Shown here: in pieces, positions 9,219 through 17,952 of the stretch
Layout of the letters: each line of letters opens with the position of its first letter
Numbering within the stretch: the stretch's first letter is position 1
NCBI GenBank assembly: GCA_000985875.1
Contig: CCRI01000009.1
Span: 206,227-270,226 of the forward strand
Direction of reading: 5' to 3'
Length of the DNA: 64,000 nucleotides
Source: Neorhizobium galegae bv. officinalis
GTDB lineage: Bacteria > Pseudomonadota > Alphaproteobacteria > Rhizobiales > Rhizobiaceae
The notes under the pieces: model-generated
Seen by the model: only the letters and a program-made list of their open reading frames with translations
What the model was told of the DNA's origin: nothing
The model's database searches: none
Position numbers and translations under genes: made by a program

Positions 9219-10445
9219 ATGTACGAATACGCCATCGCCTGGGAGTGGCTGAGTTTTGCCGCCCGCTGGTTCCATGCCATCACGGCGATCGCCTGGATCG
9301 GCTCGTCGTTCTATTTCATCGCGCTCGATCTCGGGCTGACGAAGCGGCCGAACATGCCCGCCGGTGTCTATGGCGAGGAATGGCAGGTGCATGGCGGCGG
9401 TTTCTACCACGTTCAGAAATACCTGGTGGCACCGGCGCAGATGCCCGAGCACCTGACCTGGTTCAAATACGAGAGCTACTTCACCTGGATTTCCGGTTTC
9501 CTGATGCTCTGCATCGTCTATTACGGCGGCGCGGACCTATTCCTGATCGACCGCACGGTGATGGACCTCGCGCCCTGGCAGGCGATCGCAATGTCGCTCG
9601 CATCCCTGTCGATCGGCTGGATCATCTACGACCTGCTCTGCAAGTCGCCGCTCGGGAAAAACACCTGGGGCCTGATGGGCCTGCTCTTCCTGGTGCTGAT
9701 CGTCATGGCCTGGGGATATACGCAGGTATTCTCCGGCCGTGCCGCGTTCCTGCATCTCGGCGCGTTCACCGCGACGATCATGTCCGCCAACGTCTTCTTC
9801 ATCATCATCCCCAACCAGAAGATTGTCGTCGCCGACCTGATCGCCGGGCGCACGCCCGACCCGAAATACGGCGCCATCGCCAAGCAGCGTTCGCTGCACA
9901 ACAACTACCTGACGCTGCCCGTCATCTTCTTCATGCTCTCCAACCACTATCCGCTGGCGTTCGCGACCCATTTCAACTGGGTGATCGCCGCGCTCGTCTT
10001 CCTGATGGGCGTGACGATAAGGCACTGGTTCAACACCACCCATGCCCGCAAGGGCAAGCCGACCTGGACCTGGCTGGTGACGGTGCTGCTCTTCATCGTC
10101 ATCATGTGGCTCTCGACCGTGCCGAAAGTGCTGACCGGCGAAACCGAGACCTCGATGACCCCGGTTGCCCAGAAATTCGCGGCCAACGCCCATTTCGGCG
10201 CAGCCAGGGACGTCGTGCAGGCGCGCTGTTCCATGTGCCATGCGGCTGAACCCGTTTACGAGGGCGTCAATTTTACCCCCAAATCCGTCAGGCTGGAGAC
10301 GGATGCCGAAATTGCCGCCCATGCGCGGGAAATCTACCTCCAGTCCGGCCGCAGCCACGCCATGCCGCCGGGCAATGTCACCGCCATTTCGCCCGAGGAG
10401 CGCAAGCTGCTGGTGGCATGGTATGAAAGCGCGATATCCCAATGA
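9219..10445 (+). CDS. puuD: Membrane urate hydroxylase PuuD with cytochrome c domain
   Basis: This 408-residue protein matches PuuD, the membrane-bound urate oxidase that converts urate to 5-hydroxyisourate and sends electrons to the respiratory chain instead of oxygen directly. The N-terminal 310 residues contain many hydrophobic helices (for example WLSFAARWFHAITAIAWIG). The C-terminal domain has the haem c motif CSMCH near residue 335 and a distal Met in SHAMPPGN. It replaces a soluble UOX-type uricase, which is not seen in the window. Its last four bases overlap the guaD start (ATGA). Confidence 0.93.
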   Translation: MYEYAIAWEWLSFAARWFHAITAIAWIGSSFYFIALDLGLTKRPNMPAGVYGEEWQVHGGGFYHVQKYLVAPAQMPEHLTWFKYESYFTWISGFLMLCIVYYGGADLFLIDRTVMDLAPWQAIAMSLASLSIGWIIYDLLCKSPLGKNTWGLMGLLFLVLIVMAWGYTQVFSGRAAFLHLGAFTATIMSANVFFIIIPNQKIVVADLIAGRTPDPKYGAIAKQRSLHNNYLTLPVIFFMLSNHYPLAFATHFNWVIAALVFLMGVTIRHWFNTTHARKGKPTWTWLVTVLLFIVIMWLSTVPKVLTGETETSMTPVAQKFAANAHFGAARDVVQARCSMCHAAEPVYEGVNFTPKSVRLETDAEIAAHAREIYLQSGRSHAMPPGNVTAISPEERKLLVAWYESAISQ

Positions 10446-11761
10446 CAAAGTTGCTGATCCGCGGGCGGCTGCTCTCCTTCAAACGCGCACCGCTGTCGCT
10501 CACCGACACGGACAGTTACGCCTATGAGAGCGACGGCGCGCTGCTGGTGGAGGACGGCAAGATTTCGGTTGCCGGAAACTATGGGACGGTCAAGGCGATC
10601 GCGCCAGAAGGCGTCGAGGAGATCGACCACCGTCCGCACCTGATCCTGCCGGGCTTCATCGACATGCACCTGCATTTTCCGCAGATGCAGGTGATCGCCT
10701 CCTATGCCGCCAATCTGCTCGAATGGCTGAACACCTACACATTTCCGGAGGAATGCCGCTTCGTCGAAAGCGAGCACGCGGCGCGCATCGCCACCCATTT
10801 CTACGACGAACTGCTGCGCCACGGCACGACGACCGCCGTCGCCTATTGCTCCGTGCACAAGACCTCGGCCGACGCCTTTTTTGCCGAGGCGCTGAAGCGC
10901 GGCATGTGCATGGTGGGCGGCAAGGTGATGATGGACCGCAACGCCCCGCAGGGCCTGCTCGACACGCCGCAGATGGGTTATGACGAAACGAAAGCCGTGA
11001 TCGCCGACTGGCACGGCAAGGGCCGAAACCATGTCGCCATCACCCCGCGCTTCGCGATCACGTCGACGCCCGCCCAGATGAAGGCGACCCAGGCGCTGGC
11101 GGAGGAGTTTCCAGACCTGCATATCCAGACGCATCTCTCCGAAAACCACGAGGAGATCCGCTACACGGGCGAACTCTACCCGGACGCCAGGGACTATACC
11201 GACATCTACGCCCATTACGGCCTTCTCGGGCGAAGGACCCTGCTCGGCCACGCGATCCATCTCTCCGACCGCGAAGCCGACGTGTTGTCCGAGGCCGGCG
11301 CCGTCGCCGTCCACTGCCCGACCTCCAACCTCTTCCTCGGCTCCGGCCTCTTCCCGATGAAATCGCTGATGCGGCGGGAAAAACCGGTCAGGGTGGCGGT
11401 CGCAACCGATATCGGCGGCGGTTCGAGCTATTCGATGCTGCGCACCATGGACGAGGCCTACAAGATCCAGCAGCTCCTCGGCGAGCGCCTGAACCCGCTC
11501 GAAAGCTTCTACCTGATGACAAGGGGCAATGCGGAAGCGCTGTCGATGGCAGACAATATCGGCACGCTGGAGCCCGGCACAGATGCCGACCTCGTGGTGC
11601 TGAACGCCGCCCCGACACCAGCCACGCGGCTGCGGATGGAAACGGTGAACACGCTCGTCGAGGAACTCTTCCTGCTGCAGACCATGGGCGACGACCGCGC
11701 CGTGGTCGAGACCTATGTGGCGGGCAAGGCGATGAAGGGCGAGCTGGAAGGTTTGGTATGA
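10442..11761 (+). CDS. guaD: Guanine deaminase
   Basis: This 439-residue amidohydrolase converts guanine to xanthine plus ammonia. Metal-binding motifs are DMHLHFPQMQ near residue 75, QTHLSENHEEI near 226 and GHAIHLSD near 273, with a conserved Asp in ATDIGGGSSYSML near 323. Length and motifs fit the GuaD family rather than adenosine or cytosine deaminases. It is translationally coupled to puuD by an ATGA overlap and followed 13 bases later by higB, so toxin and deaminase may share a transcript. Confidence 0.95.
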   Translation: MTKLLIRGRLLSFKRAPLSLTDTDSYAYESDGALLVEDGKISVAGNYGTVKAIAPEGVEEIDHRPHLILPGFIDMHLHFPQMQVIASYAANLLEWLNTYTFPEECRFVESEHAARIATHFYDELLRHGTTTAVAYCSVHKTSADAFFAEALKRGMCMVGGKVMMDRNAPQGLLDTPQMGYDETKAVIADWHGKGRNHVAITPRFAITSTPAQMKATQALAEEFPDLHIQTHLSENHEEIRYTGELYPDARDYTDIYAHYGLLGRRTLLGHAIHLSDREADVLSEAGAVAVHCPTSNLFLGSGLFPMKSLMRREKPVRVAVATDIGGGSSYSMLRTMDEAYKIQQLLGERLNPLESFYLMTRGNAEALSMADNIGTLEPGTDADLVVLNAAPTPATRLRMETVNTLVEELFLLQTMGDDRAVVETYVAGKAMKGELEGLV

Positions 11762-11774
11762 GACCGTCTCTGCC

Positions 11775-12095
11775 GTGAGGATCATTGCCCGCCGGACTCT
11801 AACCAGATTTGTGGAGAGCCTTGCAGGTCGGCGGGATCGCCCTGCTGTCAAGGACGCGATTGACGTCTGGCATGATCGTGCCAGCAAGGCTCAATGGAGG
11901 AATTCTGCCGACGTTCGGCAAACTTTCGCCACGGCGAGCATCGTCAATGCCGAGCGCATCGTTTTCAACATCAAGGGAAACGACTATAGACTGGTGGTCG
12001 CTATCGATTTCGACAAGTCGATTATCTGGATAAAATGGATCGGCACACACAAGGAATACGATCACATCGACGCGGCAAAGGTGGAATATGATTGA
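11775..12095 (+). CDS. higB: HigB-type mRNA interferase toxin
   Basis: This 106-residue protein fits the HigB toxin family (RelE superfamily), which cleaves mRNA on the ribosome. Family landmarks are the basic N-terminus MRIIARRTLTRFVE, the central RIVFNIKGNDYRLVVAIDF and the C-terminal IKWIGTHKEYDHID. The start is GTG at 11775, 13 bases after guaD. The stop overlaps the start of the partner gene by 8 bases, the toxin-first order typical of higBA. The partner is unusual (next entry). Confidence 0.87.
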   Translation: MRIIARRTLTRFVESLAGRRDRPAVKDAIDVWHDRASKAQWRNSADVRQTFATASIVNAERIVFNIKGNDYRLVVAIDFDKSIIWIKWIGTHKEYDHIDAAKVEYD

Positions 12096-12501
12096 GATTC
12101 GGCCCATTCGTTCGGAAGAGGACTATGAAGGCGCTCTACAGGCCCTTTCCCAGCTCTGGGGAGCAGCCAGCGGAACGCTGGAGGGCGACCAACTCGATAT
12201 TCTCGCGACGTTGATAGACGCGTATGAAAAGGAGCATTTTCCGCTGGACGCCCCCAGTGCCGAAGCACTGGCAGCTTTCGAAAAGGAGCAGCAAGAAGCT
12301 TTGGCGGCGTCGCTCGAAGATCAGCTTGTCTTTCAGGTCTTCAAAGATAAAGCGGGCCGCTTTGCATTTCGCCTTTTGGCAGGAGCGGGCAAGATTATCC
12401 TCCATTCGGAGACGTTCGATACGAAATCCGATGCGCTCAATGCCATCAGGCTGCTCCAAGAGAGTGCTTCTAACTCGAAGATCGTCGAACAGGCGGCCTA
12501 A
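12088..12501 (+). CDS. HigA-like N-terminus fused to a DUF1508-like domain
   Basis: This 137-residue protein sits in the antitoxin position. Residues 1-60 match the N-terminal part of HigA antitoxins (IRPIRSEEDYEGALQAL, then GDQLDILATLIDAYEKEHFP). HigA would continue with a helix-turn-helix domain after the ...PLDAPSAEAL region. Here instead residues about 80-128 (VFQVFKDKAGRFAFRLLA, GKIILHSE, SKSDALNAI-like spacing) resemble DUF1508/YegP: aromatic residues, a Gly turn, then an Ile-x-x-Ser strand. No helix-turn-helix is visible. I infer a HigB-neutralising protein without ordinary DNA binding. The domain assignment is by eye. Confidence 0.7.
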   Translation: MIEIRPIRSEEDYEGALQALSQLWGAASGTLEGDQLDILATLIDAYEKEHFPLDAPSAEALAAFEKEQQEALAASLEDQLVFQVFKDKAGRFAFRLLAGAGKIILHSETFDTKSDALNAIRLLQESASNSKIVEQAA

Positions 12502-12673
12502 AAGCCTGCTGTGCGGAGCACAGTTGCGCCGCCCTCCATATATCGCCGGCCGCGGCCCGACGAACGCCTGGACGCACCGCTGTAGATCTGATCATTTCCA
12601 GTGACCGGCGCTGAAAATTTGTGCTAGTTCGTTGCCCGTCTTGTCTTCCCCGCCTTCGAAAGCCACTCGACTG

Positions 12674-13819
12674 ATGTCCAAGCCGCTGACCATCGCAGAC
12701 CTCAAAAAACTGGCCCGGCGTCGGGTGCCCAAAATGTTCTTCGACTATGCCGACAGCGGCGCCTGGACCGAGGGGACCTACCGGGCGAACGAGGAAGACT
12801 TCTCCAGGATCAAGCTGCGCCAGCGCGTGCTGGTCGACATGACCAACCGCACGCTGGAAACCACGATGATCGGCGAAAAGGCGGCGATGCCCGTGGCATT
12901 GGCGCCGACCGGCATGACCGGCATGCAGCATGCCGACGGCGAGATGCTCGCCGCCAAGGCCGCGGAAGAATTCGGCGTGCCCTTCACGCTCTCGACCATG
13001 AGCATATGCTCGATCGAGGACGTCGCCTCGGTCACCACCAAACCCTTCTGGTTCCAGCTCTACGTGATGAAGGACCGGGGCTTCGTCGAACGGCTGATCG
13101 GCCGCGCCAAGGCGGCGAAATGCTCGGCGCTGGTCGTCACCGCCGACCTGCAGATCCTCGGCCAGCGCCACAAGGACCTGCGCAACGGCCTCGCCGCTCC
13201 GCCGAAACCGACGCTGAACGCGGCGCTACAGCTCGCGACGCGCCCGCGATGGTGCCTGGAGATGCTTGGGACCAAGCGCCGCGGCTTTGGCAACATCGTC
13301 GGGCATGCGAGCAATGTTTCGGACCTCTCCTCGCTCGGCGCCTGGACCGCGGAACAGTTCGACCCGCGTCTTTCCTGGGACGACATCCGCTGGATCAAGG
13401 ACCTCTGGGGCGGCAAGATGATCATCAAGGGTATCCTCGACGAAGAGGATGCCCGCGCCGCCGCCGACACCGGCGCGGACGCGATCATCGTCTCCAACCA
13501 CGGCGGTCGACAGCTCGACGGCGCATCGTCCTCGATCAGCATGCTGCCGAGGATCGTCGAAGCGGTCGGCGACCGGATCGAAGTGCATATGGACGGCGGC
13601 ATCCGCTCCGGCCAGGACGTGCTGAAGGCGGTGGCGCTCGGCGCCCGCGGCACCTATATCGGCCGGCCCTTCCTCTACGGCCTCGGCGCCATGGGCAAGG
13701 AAGGCGTCACCACGACGCTCGAGATCATCCGCAAGGAACTCGACATCACCATGGCGCTCTGCGGAAAGCGCGATATCCAGCATATCGACCGCAATATTCT
13801 GGCGAACATGCCGTTCTGA
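12674..13819 (+). CDS. lldD: FMN-dependent L-lactate dehydrogenase
   Basis: This 381-residue flavoenzyme belongs to the FMN-dependent alpha-hydroxy-acid dehydrogenase family and most likely oxidises L-lactate to pyruvate. The signature SNHGGRQLDG with catalytic His is near residue 275, and the phosphate-binding DGGIRSGQDVLKA near 305. The N-terminus (TIADLKKLARRRVPKMFFDY) is typical. ATG 12674 is preferred over an in-frame TTG at 12632. Substrate range in this family varies (glycolate, mandelate), so lactate is likely but not certain. It is monocistronic by spacing. Confidence 0.85.
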   Translation: MSKPLTIADLKKLARRRVPKMFFDYADSGAWTEGTYRANEEDFSRIKLRQRVLVDMTNRTLETTMIGEKAAMPVALAPTGMTGMQHADGEMLAAKAAEEFGVPFTLSTMSICSIEDVASVTTKPFWFQLYVMKDRGFVERLIGRAKAAKCSALVVTADLQILGQRHKDLRNGLAAPPKPTLNAALQLATRPRWCLEMLGTKRRGFGNIVGHASNVSDLSSLGAWTAEQFDPRLSWDDIRWIKDLWGGKMIIKGILDEEDARAAADTGADAIIVSNHGGRQLDGASSSISMLPRIVEAVGDRIEVHMDGGIRSGQDVLKAVALGARGTYIGRPFLYGLGAMGKEGVTTTLEIIRKELDITMALCGKRDIQHIDRNILANMPF

Positions 13820-14041
13820 CGGAATCTCCTCGATCGTTCCCGAGGTCACCAACTCATGCTCACACACTGCTGCAGCGAGCTTCTCAACATTGCTGCGATG
13901 GTGCCGGACGATCTAAGCAGTTCGCTGCCGAAGGTGCGGCCCTGGTGAAGAAATATCAGAAATAGCCTCCTCGCAAGGCTGCCGCTGGACGTCGTTCCGG
14001 CGGCAAGCTTAGCGGTCGGCTGTTGAGACTTGGAGGAGCGC
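13820..14041. other. Non-coding gap after lldD
   Basis: These 222 bases hold no convincing gene. A short inverted repeat (TGCCGC at about 13979 and GCGGCA at about 13999) is too weak to call a terminator. GGAGGA near the end serves the small frame starting at 14042. Confidence 0.4.
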
Positions 14042-14170
14042 ATGAGCGACGTGATGAGCAGGGGCTTCACCGTTCAAATCGCAGAGGAGGTCATCAGGGC
14101 GCGCAGGGCCGACGCGATCGGCATCAAGATCAGACAAGGCCGTGATTGGCGTTACACGCGGAGGATGTAG
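14042..14170 (+). CDS. Possible 42-residue small protein
   Basis: A short frame of 42 residues starts at ATG 14042 directly after a strong GGAGGA ribosome binding site. The protein is basic (FTVQIAEEVIRARRADAIG then IKIRQGRDWRYTRRM). No family is recognised, and it may be the remnant of a larger gene. Evidence for coding is only the ribosome binding site and amino-acid composition. Confidence 0.3.
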   Translation: MSDVMSRGFTVQIAEEVIRARRADAIGIKIRQGRDWRYTRRM

Positions 14171-14295
14171 CGCCACAAGCGACCAAGTGACTTTCTCCTG
14201 ATCGGAATCTATTTTGTTATAAAAGCCCGACCGAGCATCCCCCGTTGCAAACAACTCTGAGACGCGCTTATCTTCCGCAACTCGTGGGGGATTAT

Positions 14296-15372
14296 ATGCC
14301 GGCAGACCCGCTAGATCGAGACAGCCTCGTGCAATGTCCTAAATGCTGCAGCGAAATCCCATCGAGGGCCATCGTTTGCCCGGTTTGTCGATGTGACATT
14401 CATGTCAGGACGCCACGCGAGAAGACGCGGGAACGCATAGCTAGTGTCGCCCGATTTCTGAAGGACTGGGTCGGGTTTCCCGCGGCAGTGATCGCCGCGA
14501 TCGCCGCGCTAGCTAGACCGGCCGTACTCAACATCCTCTGGCTATTAGGGCAAGATGGAGCCAGTTTGGAATTCAAACTGCTGACGCCGGACTACATCAA
14601 CGTCGGTCTCGACGATGTGCCAATAGCGACCCAAGGCGAGAGAGTCGATATCGCCATACCGTTCTATCGTGCTGCGTTGATCAACAACGGCGCGTCACCT
14701 GCGACAGTACGCTCTCGTTTCAAATGTTCGACTGGTTCGGGAGACGGAGAAAAAGGAGGCAACTTCTACTTCTTCGATCTCTCTACCCAGAGAAAGATCA
14801 TGAATGACATCGAAGTCGCCGCCGGAGGAACCGCCTTCGTCAACATCGCGCTCTTGGACGCAGGTTCCCCAGACGATGGTTACCCCAAGACTAGAACCCC
14901 TGAGAGCTGCGAGTTTGAGTATTCAGACAAGTACGGAGTGCGCCCACCATTCGAAGCACCTCACGACGTGAAACAATCGCCTCTTATGGGCCTGGGACGC
15001 GCAGAGGACAGACGTGTTTCGGCTCGAGAAACCCGGTGTAAAGACATCGCGAAAGGAATCAGCCTCGGAACCGAACCGATCGACTGCGTCAGCGCTACGC
15101 ACCTGTTCGCAATTGAACCGGTCTACCTGTGGGAACGTGCGCTGAGTCGTTCGTTACGTCAGGCAGCGGAATTCCAGCGCGTCAATGCCGGCGTCCAGCT
15201 AACTCCTGGGCTCATCCTCGACGATTGCGGGAGTGAAGATTGCGTACTCGCGGAGCAACGATTGACGGCCGCGCTGCGCGACTTCAAGCCAGGCGTATCG
15301 GTGTGGCTCTGCGAGAACGAGGCAGACGATCTGAAAGGTTGCGCAAGGAGAGACTTCCCATTGGCCCCTTAG
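14296..15372 (+). CDS. Zinc-ribbon membrane-anchored protein of unknown function
   Basis: This 358-residue protein begins with a zinc ribbon (VQCPKCCSEIPSRAIVCPVC, two CxxC pairs, plus a further Cys) followed by a hydrophobic segment near residues 65-95 (AAVIAAIAALARPAVLNILW). The remainder is probably extracytoplasmic and includes several Cys residues. No known family is recognised. Start ATG 14296 with GGGGG upstream is chosen over a TTG at 14245. Base composition is lower in GC than neighbours and codons such as CGT, ATA and CTA are more frequent, hinting at transfer. Confidence 0.65.
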   Translation: MPADPLDRDSLVQCPKCCSEIPSRAIVCPVCRCDIHVRTPREKTRERIASVARFLKDWVGFPAAVIAAIAALARPAVLNILWLLGQDGASLEFKLLTPDYINVGLDDVPIATQGERVDIAIPFYRAALINNGASPATVRSRFKCSTGSGDGEKGGNFYFFDLSTQRKIMNDIEVAAGGTAFVNIALLDAGSPDDGYPKTRTPESCEFEYSDKYGVRPPFEAPHDVKQSPLMGLGRAEDRRVSARETRCKDIAKGISLGTEPIDCVSATHLFAIEPVYLWERALSRSLRQAAEFQRVNAGVQLTPGLILDDCGSEDCVLAEQRLTAALRDFKPGVSVWLCENEADDLKGCARRDFPLAP

Positions 15373-15399
15373 CCGACCTGGAGAAGCAAGGTGGCTCTA

Positions 15400-16431
15400 T
15401 CAGAACGTTAGTTGCACCTTCATCGACCGGGTTCTGTCGCCGGCAGTCTCAAAAGCCTCCACGGCATTCTCGACCGGGAAGATGCCGGTAAGCAGCGGCT
15501 TCAGATCGACGCGGCGCTTGCCGATAAGGTCCACGGCAAGCCCGAATTCCTCGTGGAAGCGGAAGGTGCCCTTCATCTCGATTTCCTTGGCGACCACCAA
15601 GTTCTGCGGGATGGAAACATCACCGCCGAGCCCGAGCTGGACCACCGTCGAGCGGGGCCGGAGCACTTCCAGGCCTGATCGTACGGCGCGTTCGTTGCCG
15701 GACGCCTCGAACTGGACGTCGAAGTAGCCCTTGTTGGCGGAATAGGCGGAAAGCTGTTCCGGATTGCTGGCGACGTCGATGACCCGGTCGGCTCCCACCT
15801 CAAGCGCCTTCTTCAGGACCGCGCCCATGACGTCGGTCGCGACGATCTCGCGGGCACCATGGGCACGGGCCGCGATGATCGCCAGCGCGCCGATCGGGCC
15901 GCAGCCGGTGACCAGCACGCGTTTGTCGGAGAGCGAGCCGGCGCGGGCCACCGCATGCAGCGTGACCGCAAACGGCTCCGCCATCGCCGCTTCGTTGATC
16001 GAGACGCCATCCGCGATCCTGTGGCACTGCCATTGTTCGGCGACCAGCCGCTGACGGAAGGCGCCCTGGATATGCGGCATCGGCATGGCGCTGCCGTAGA
16101 AGCGCATGTTGAGGCAATGGTTCTGTTGGCCCTTCAGGCAGTAGTCGCAGGCATTGCAGGGCCGGCTCGGCGACACGGCCACACGGTCTCCGACGACGAG
16201 GCCTGAAACGCCCTCTCCCAAGGCTTTGATGCTTCCGGCAACCTCGTGACCGAGGATCATCGGCTCGCGAATGCGCACCGTGCCGAAGCCGCCGTGATTG
16301 TAATAATGCAGGTCGGAACCGCAGATGCCTCCAGCCTCGATGGCCACTTCCACCTGCCCGGGGCCGAGCGCCTCGACCTCCCTTTCCTCGATGCGCAGAT
16401 CCTTGGCGGCATGGATGACGACGGCTTTCAT
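15400..16431 (-). CDS. idnD: L-idonate 5-dehydrogenase-like zinc dehydrogenase
   Basis: This 343-residue medium-chain zinc dehydrogenase resembles IdnD, which oxidises L-idonate to 5-ketogluconate with NAD(P). The catalytic-zinc loop is GGICGSDLHYYNHGG (about 37-51) and GHEVAGSI, the structural-zinc loop is CNACDYCLKGQQNHC and the Rossmann motif is VTGCGPIGALAI near 175. Start ATG 16431 is used; further upstream frame sequence belongs to the preceding gene. It is the last gene of an eight-gene minus-strand operon that also encodes IdnO- and gluconokinase-like proteins, which supports the idonate assignment. Other polyols are possible substrates. Confidence 0.78.
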   Translation of the reverse strand: MKAVVIHAAKDLRIEEREVEALGPGQVEVAIEAGGICGSDLHYYNHGGFGTVRIREPMILGHEVAGSIKALGEGVSGLVVGDRVAVSPSRPCNACDYCLKGQQNHCLNMRFYGSAMPMPHIQGAFRQRLVAEQWQCHRIADGVSINEAAMAEPFAVTLHAVARAGSLSDKRVLVTGCGPIGALAIIAARAHGAREIVATDVMGAVLKKALEVGADRVIDVASNPEQLSAYSANKGYFDVQFEASGNERAVRSGLEVLRPRSTVVQLGLGGDVSIPQNLVVAKEIEMKGTFRFHEEFGLAVDLIGKRRVDLKPLLTGIFPVENAVEAFETAGDRTRSMKVQLTF

Positions 16432-16441
16432 GGGCGTATCC

Positions 16442-17389
16442 TCAGATGACCGGTGTCGGCAGGGCAGCGCCGGCAAAATGGGCGGCGAGATTGTCCCGCA
16501 CCAGCTTGCCCATGGCCTTGCGGGTCTCGATCGTGCCGGACGCATGGTGCGGCTGCACCAGCACATTGTCGAGTTTCAGGAAACGCGGGTTGAGCTTCGG
16601 CTCGGCTTCGAAGACATCGAGTGCCGCAGATCCCAGCGCGCCGCTTTCCAGCGCATCGAGCAGCGCCTCCTCGTCGATATTGGAGGCCCGCGAGATGTTG
16701 ATCAGCATGCCTTCCGGGCCAAGCGCCTCGATGACGGCCTTCGAAACAATATGGCGGGTCACCGTCGAGGCCGCCAGCGTCACGAACAGGAAGTCCGAAC
16801 GCCGGGCAAGCTCGACCGGATCGGGAATGAACGTCATGCCTTCTGCATAGGGCTTTTCCGATACGTCGCTATAGGCGATGTCCATGTCGAAGCCCTTGAG
16901 GCGTTTGGCCACTTCGAAGCCGATGCGACCGAGGCCGAGCACGCCGGCCTTGCGGCCCCAGACACGGCGCTTCAGCGGATAGAGACCCTTTGTCCCCCAG
17001 CTTCCGTCCTTAACCCAAGTTTCCGCACCGATCATGCCGCGGGAGTGGACGAGCATCATCGCCACGCCGAGATCGGCCACGTCATTGGTCAGCACGTCCG
17101 GCGTATTGGTCACGCGGATGCCGCGAGCGCGCGCAGCATCCAGATTGACCGCATCGTAACCGACGCCATAGACAGAAATGACTTCGAGCTTCGGCAGCTT
17201 GCCGATCAGTTCGGCAGAGGCACCGAGTTCGCCGCGCGTGGCAATGGCGCGGATTTCGGCGGCATGCTTGCTGATGAAGGCATCGCGATCGGACACCTCG
17301 TATAGCTTCAGGACATTGTACTGCGCCTCCAGCTCGACGAGATCCCACTCGGGATAAGGGCCGATCAGAAGAATGTCGGGCTTGCTCAT
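16442..17389 (-). CDS. D-2-hydroxyacid dehydrogenase (GhrB/keto-gluconate type)
   Basis: This 315-residue NAD(P)-dependent 2-hydroxyacid dehydrogenase reduces 2-keto acids such as 2-ketogluconate, glyoxylate or hydroxypyruvate. Visible are VYGVGYDAVNLDAARARGI near 75, the dinucleotide site VLGLGRIGFEVAKRL near 150, the NISRASNIDEEALL region with catalytic Arg, and PHHASG with catalytic His near 285. It lies 10 bases upstream of idnD and 14 bases downstream of the gluconokinase gene. The position suggests conversion of a keto-sugar acid to a hydroxy acid, but the substrate is not determined by sequence. Confidence 0.82.
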   Translation of the reverse strand: MSKPDILLIGPYPEWDLVELEAQYNVLKLYEVSDRDAFISKHAAEIRAIATRGELGASAELIGKLPKLEVISVYGVGYDAVNLDAARARGIRVTNTPDVLTNDVADLGVAMMLVHSRGMIGAETWVKDGSWGTKGLYPLKRRVWGRKAGVLGLGRIGFEVAKRLKGFDMDIAYSDVSEKPYAEGMTFIPDPVELARRSDFLFVTLAASTVTRHIVSKAVIEALGPEGMLINISRASNIDEEALLDALESGALGSAALDVFEAEPKLNPRFLKLDNVLVQPHHASGTIETRKAMGKLVRDNLAAHFAGAALPTPVI

Positions 17390-17403
17390 GTTTCCTCCAA
17401 GTT

Positions 17404-17952
17404 TCAGTTCGAGCGCCTCTGGCGGGCCGCCAGCAGCGCCATTGCCATCGAGACGATGGTTTCAAGCGACTGGTTGATGTCGACGGTCACGACGTCGGGC
17501 TCTGCTGTCGGCAGCTCGAGCGTCGCAAGTTGGCTGTCGAGAAGCGACAGCGGCATGTATTCATGCTTGCGGGCGGCCATGCGTGCAGCCAGCAGCATCC
17601 GGTCTCCCTGCAGGAAGACGAAGGTCATCGGCCGCCCGGACAACGACCGCAATCGATCCCGATACGTGCGCTTCAGTGCCGAGCAGGAGACGACGATATC
17701 GCCCGTCCCCGCGAGACGATTGCCGAGCGCATCGAGCCAGGGCCAGCGGTCCTCGTCCTCCAGCGGCGTTCCCATCCGCATCTTGCGGACATTGGAGGGC
17801 GGATGCAGGCTGTCGCCCTCGATGAAGCCGCAGCCAAGATAATCCGCCAGCCTCTCTCCGGCCGACGACTTGCCGCAGCCCGAGACGCCCATCACGGCGA
17901 TCGGCCCGAAGCCTCCTCGCTCAGAGGCTGGTGGTGATACCGCCATCGACAT
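17404..17952 (-). CDS. gntK: Gluconokinase
   Basis: This 182-residue P-loop kinase phosphorylates D-gluconate to 6-phosphogluconate, the entry to the Entner-Doudoroff and pentose phosphate routes. The Walker A motif is GVSGCGKSSAGERLA near residue 22. Other family motifs are FIEGDSLHPPSNVRKM, VSCSALKRTYRDRL and FLQGDRMLLAARM. Its 5' end overlaps the end of idnO by 32 bases from ATG 17952, or 26 bases from an in-frame ATG at 17946, so translation is probably coupled. Confidence 0.9.
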   Translation of the reverse strand: MSMAVSPPASERGGFGPIAVMGVSGCGKSSAGERLADYLGCGFIEGDSLHPPSNVRKMRMGTPLEDEDRWPWLDALGNRLAGTGDIVVSCSALKRTYRDRLRSLSGRPMTFVFLQGDRMLLAARMAARKHEYMPLSLLDSQLATLELPTAEPDVVTVDINQSLETIVSMAMALLAARQRRSN

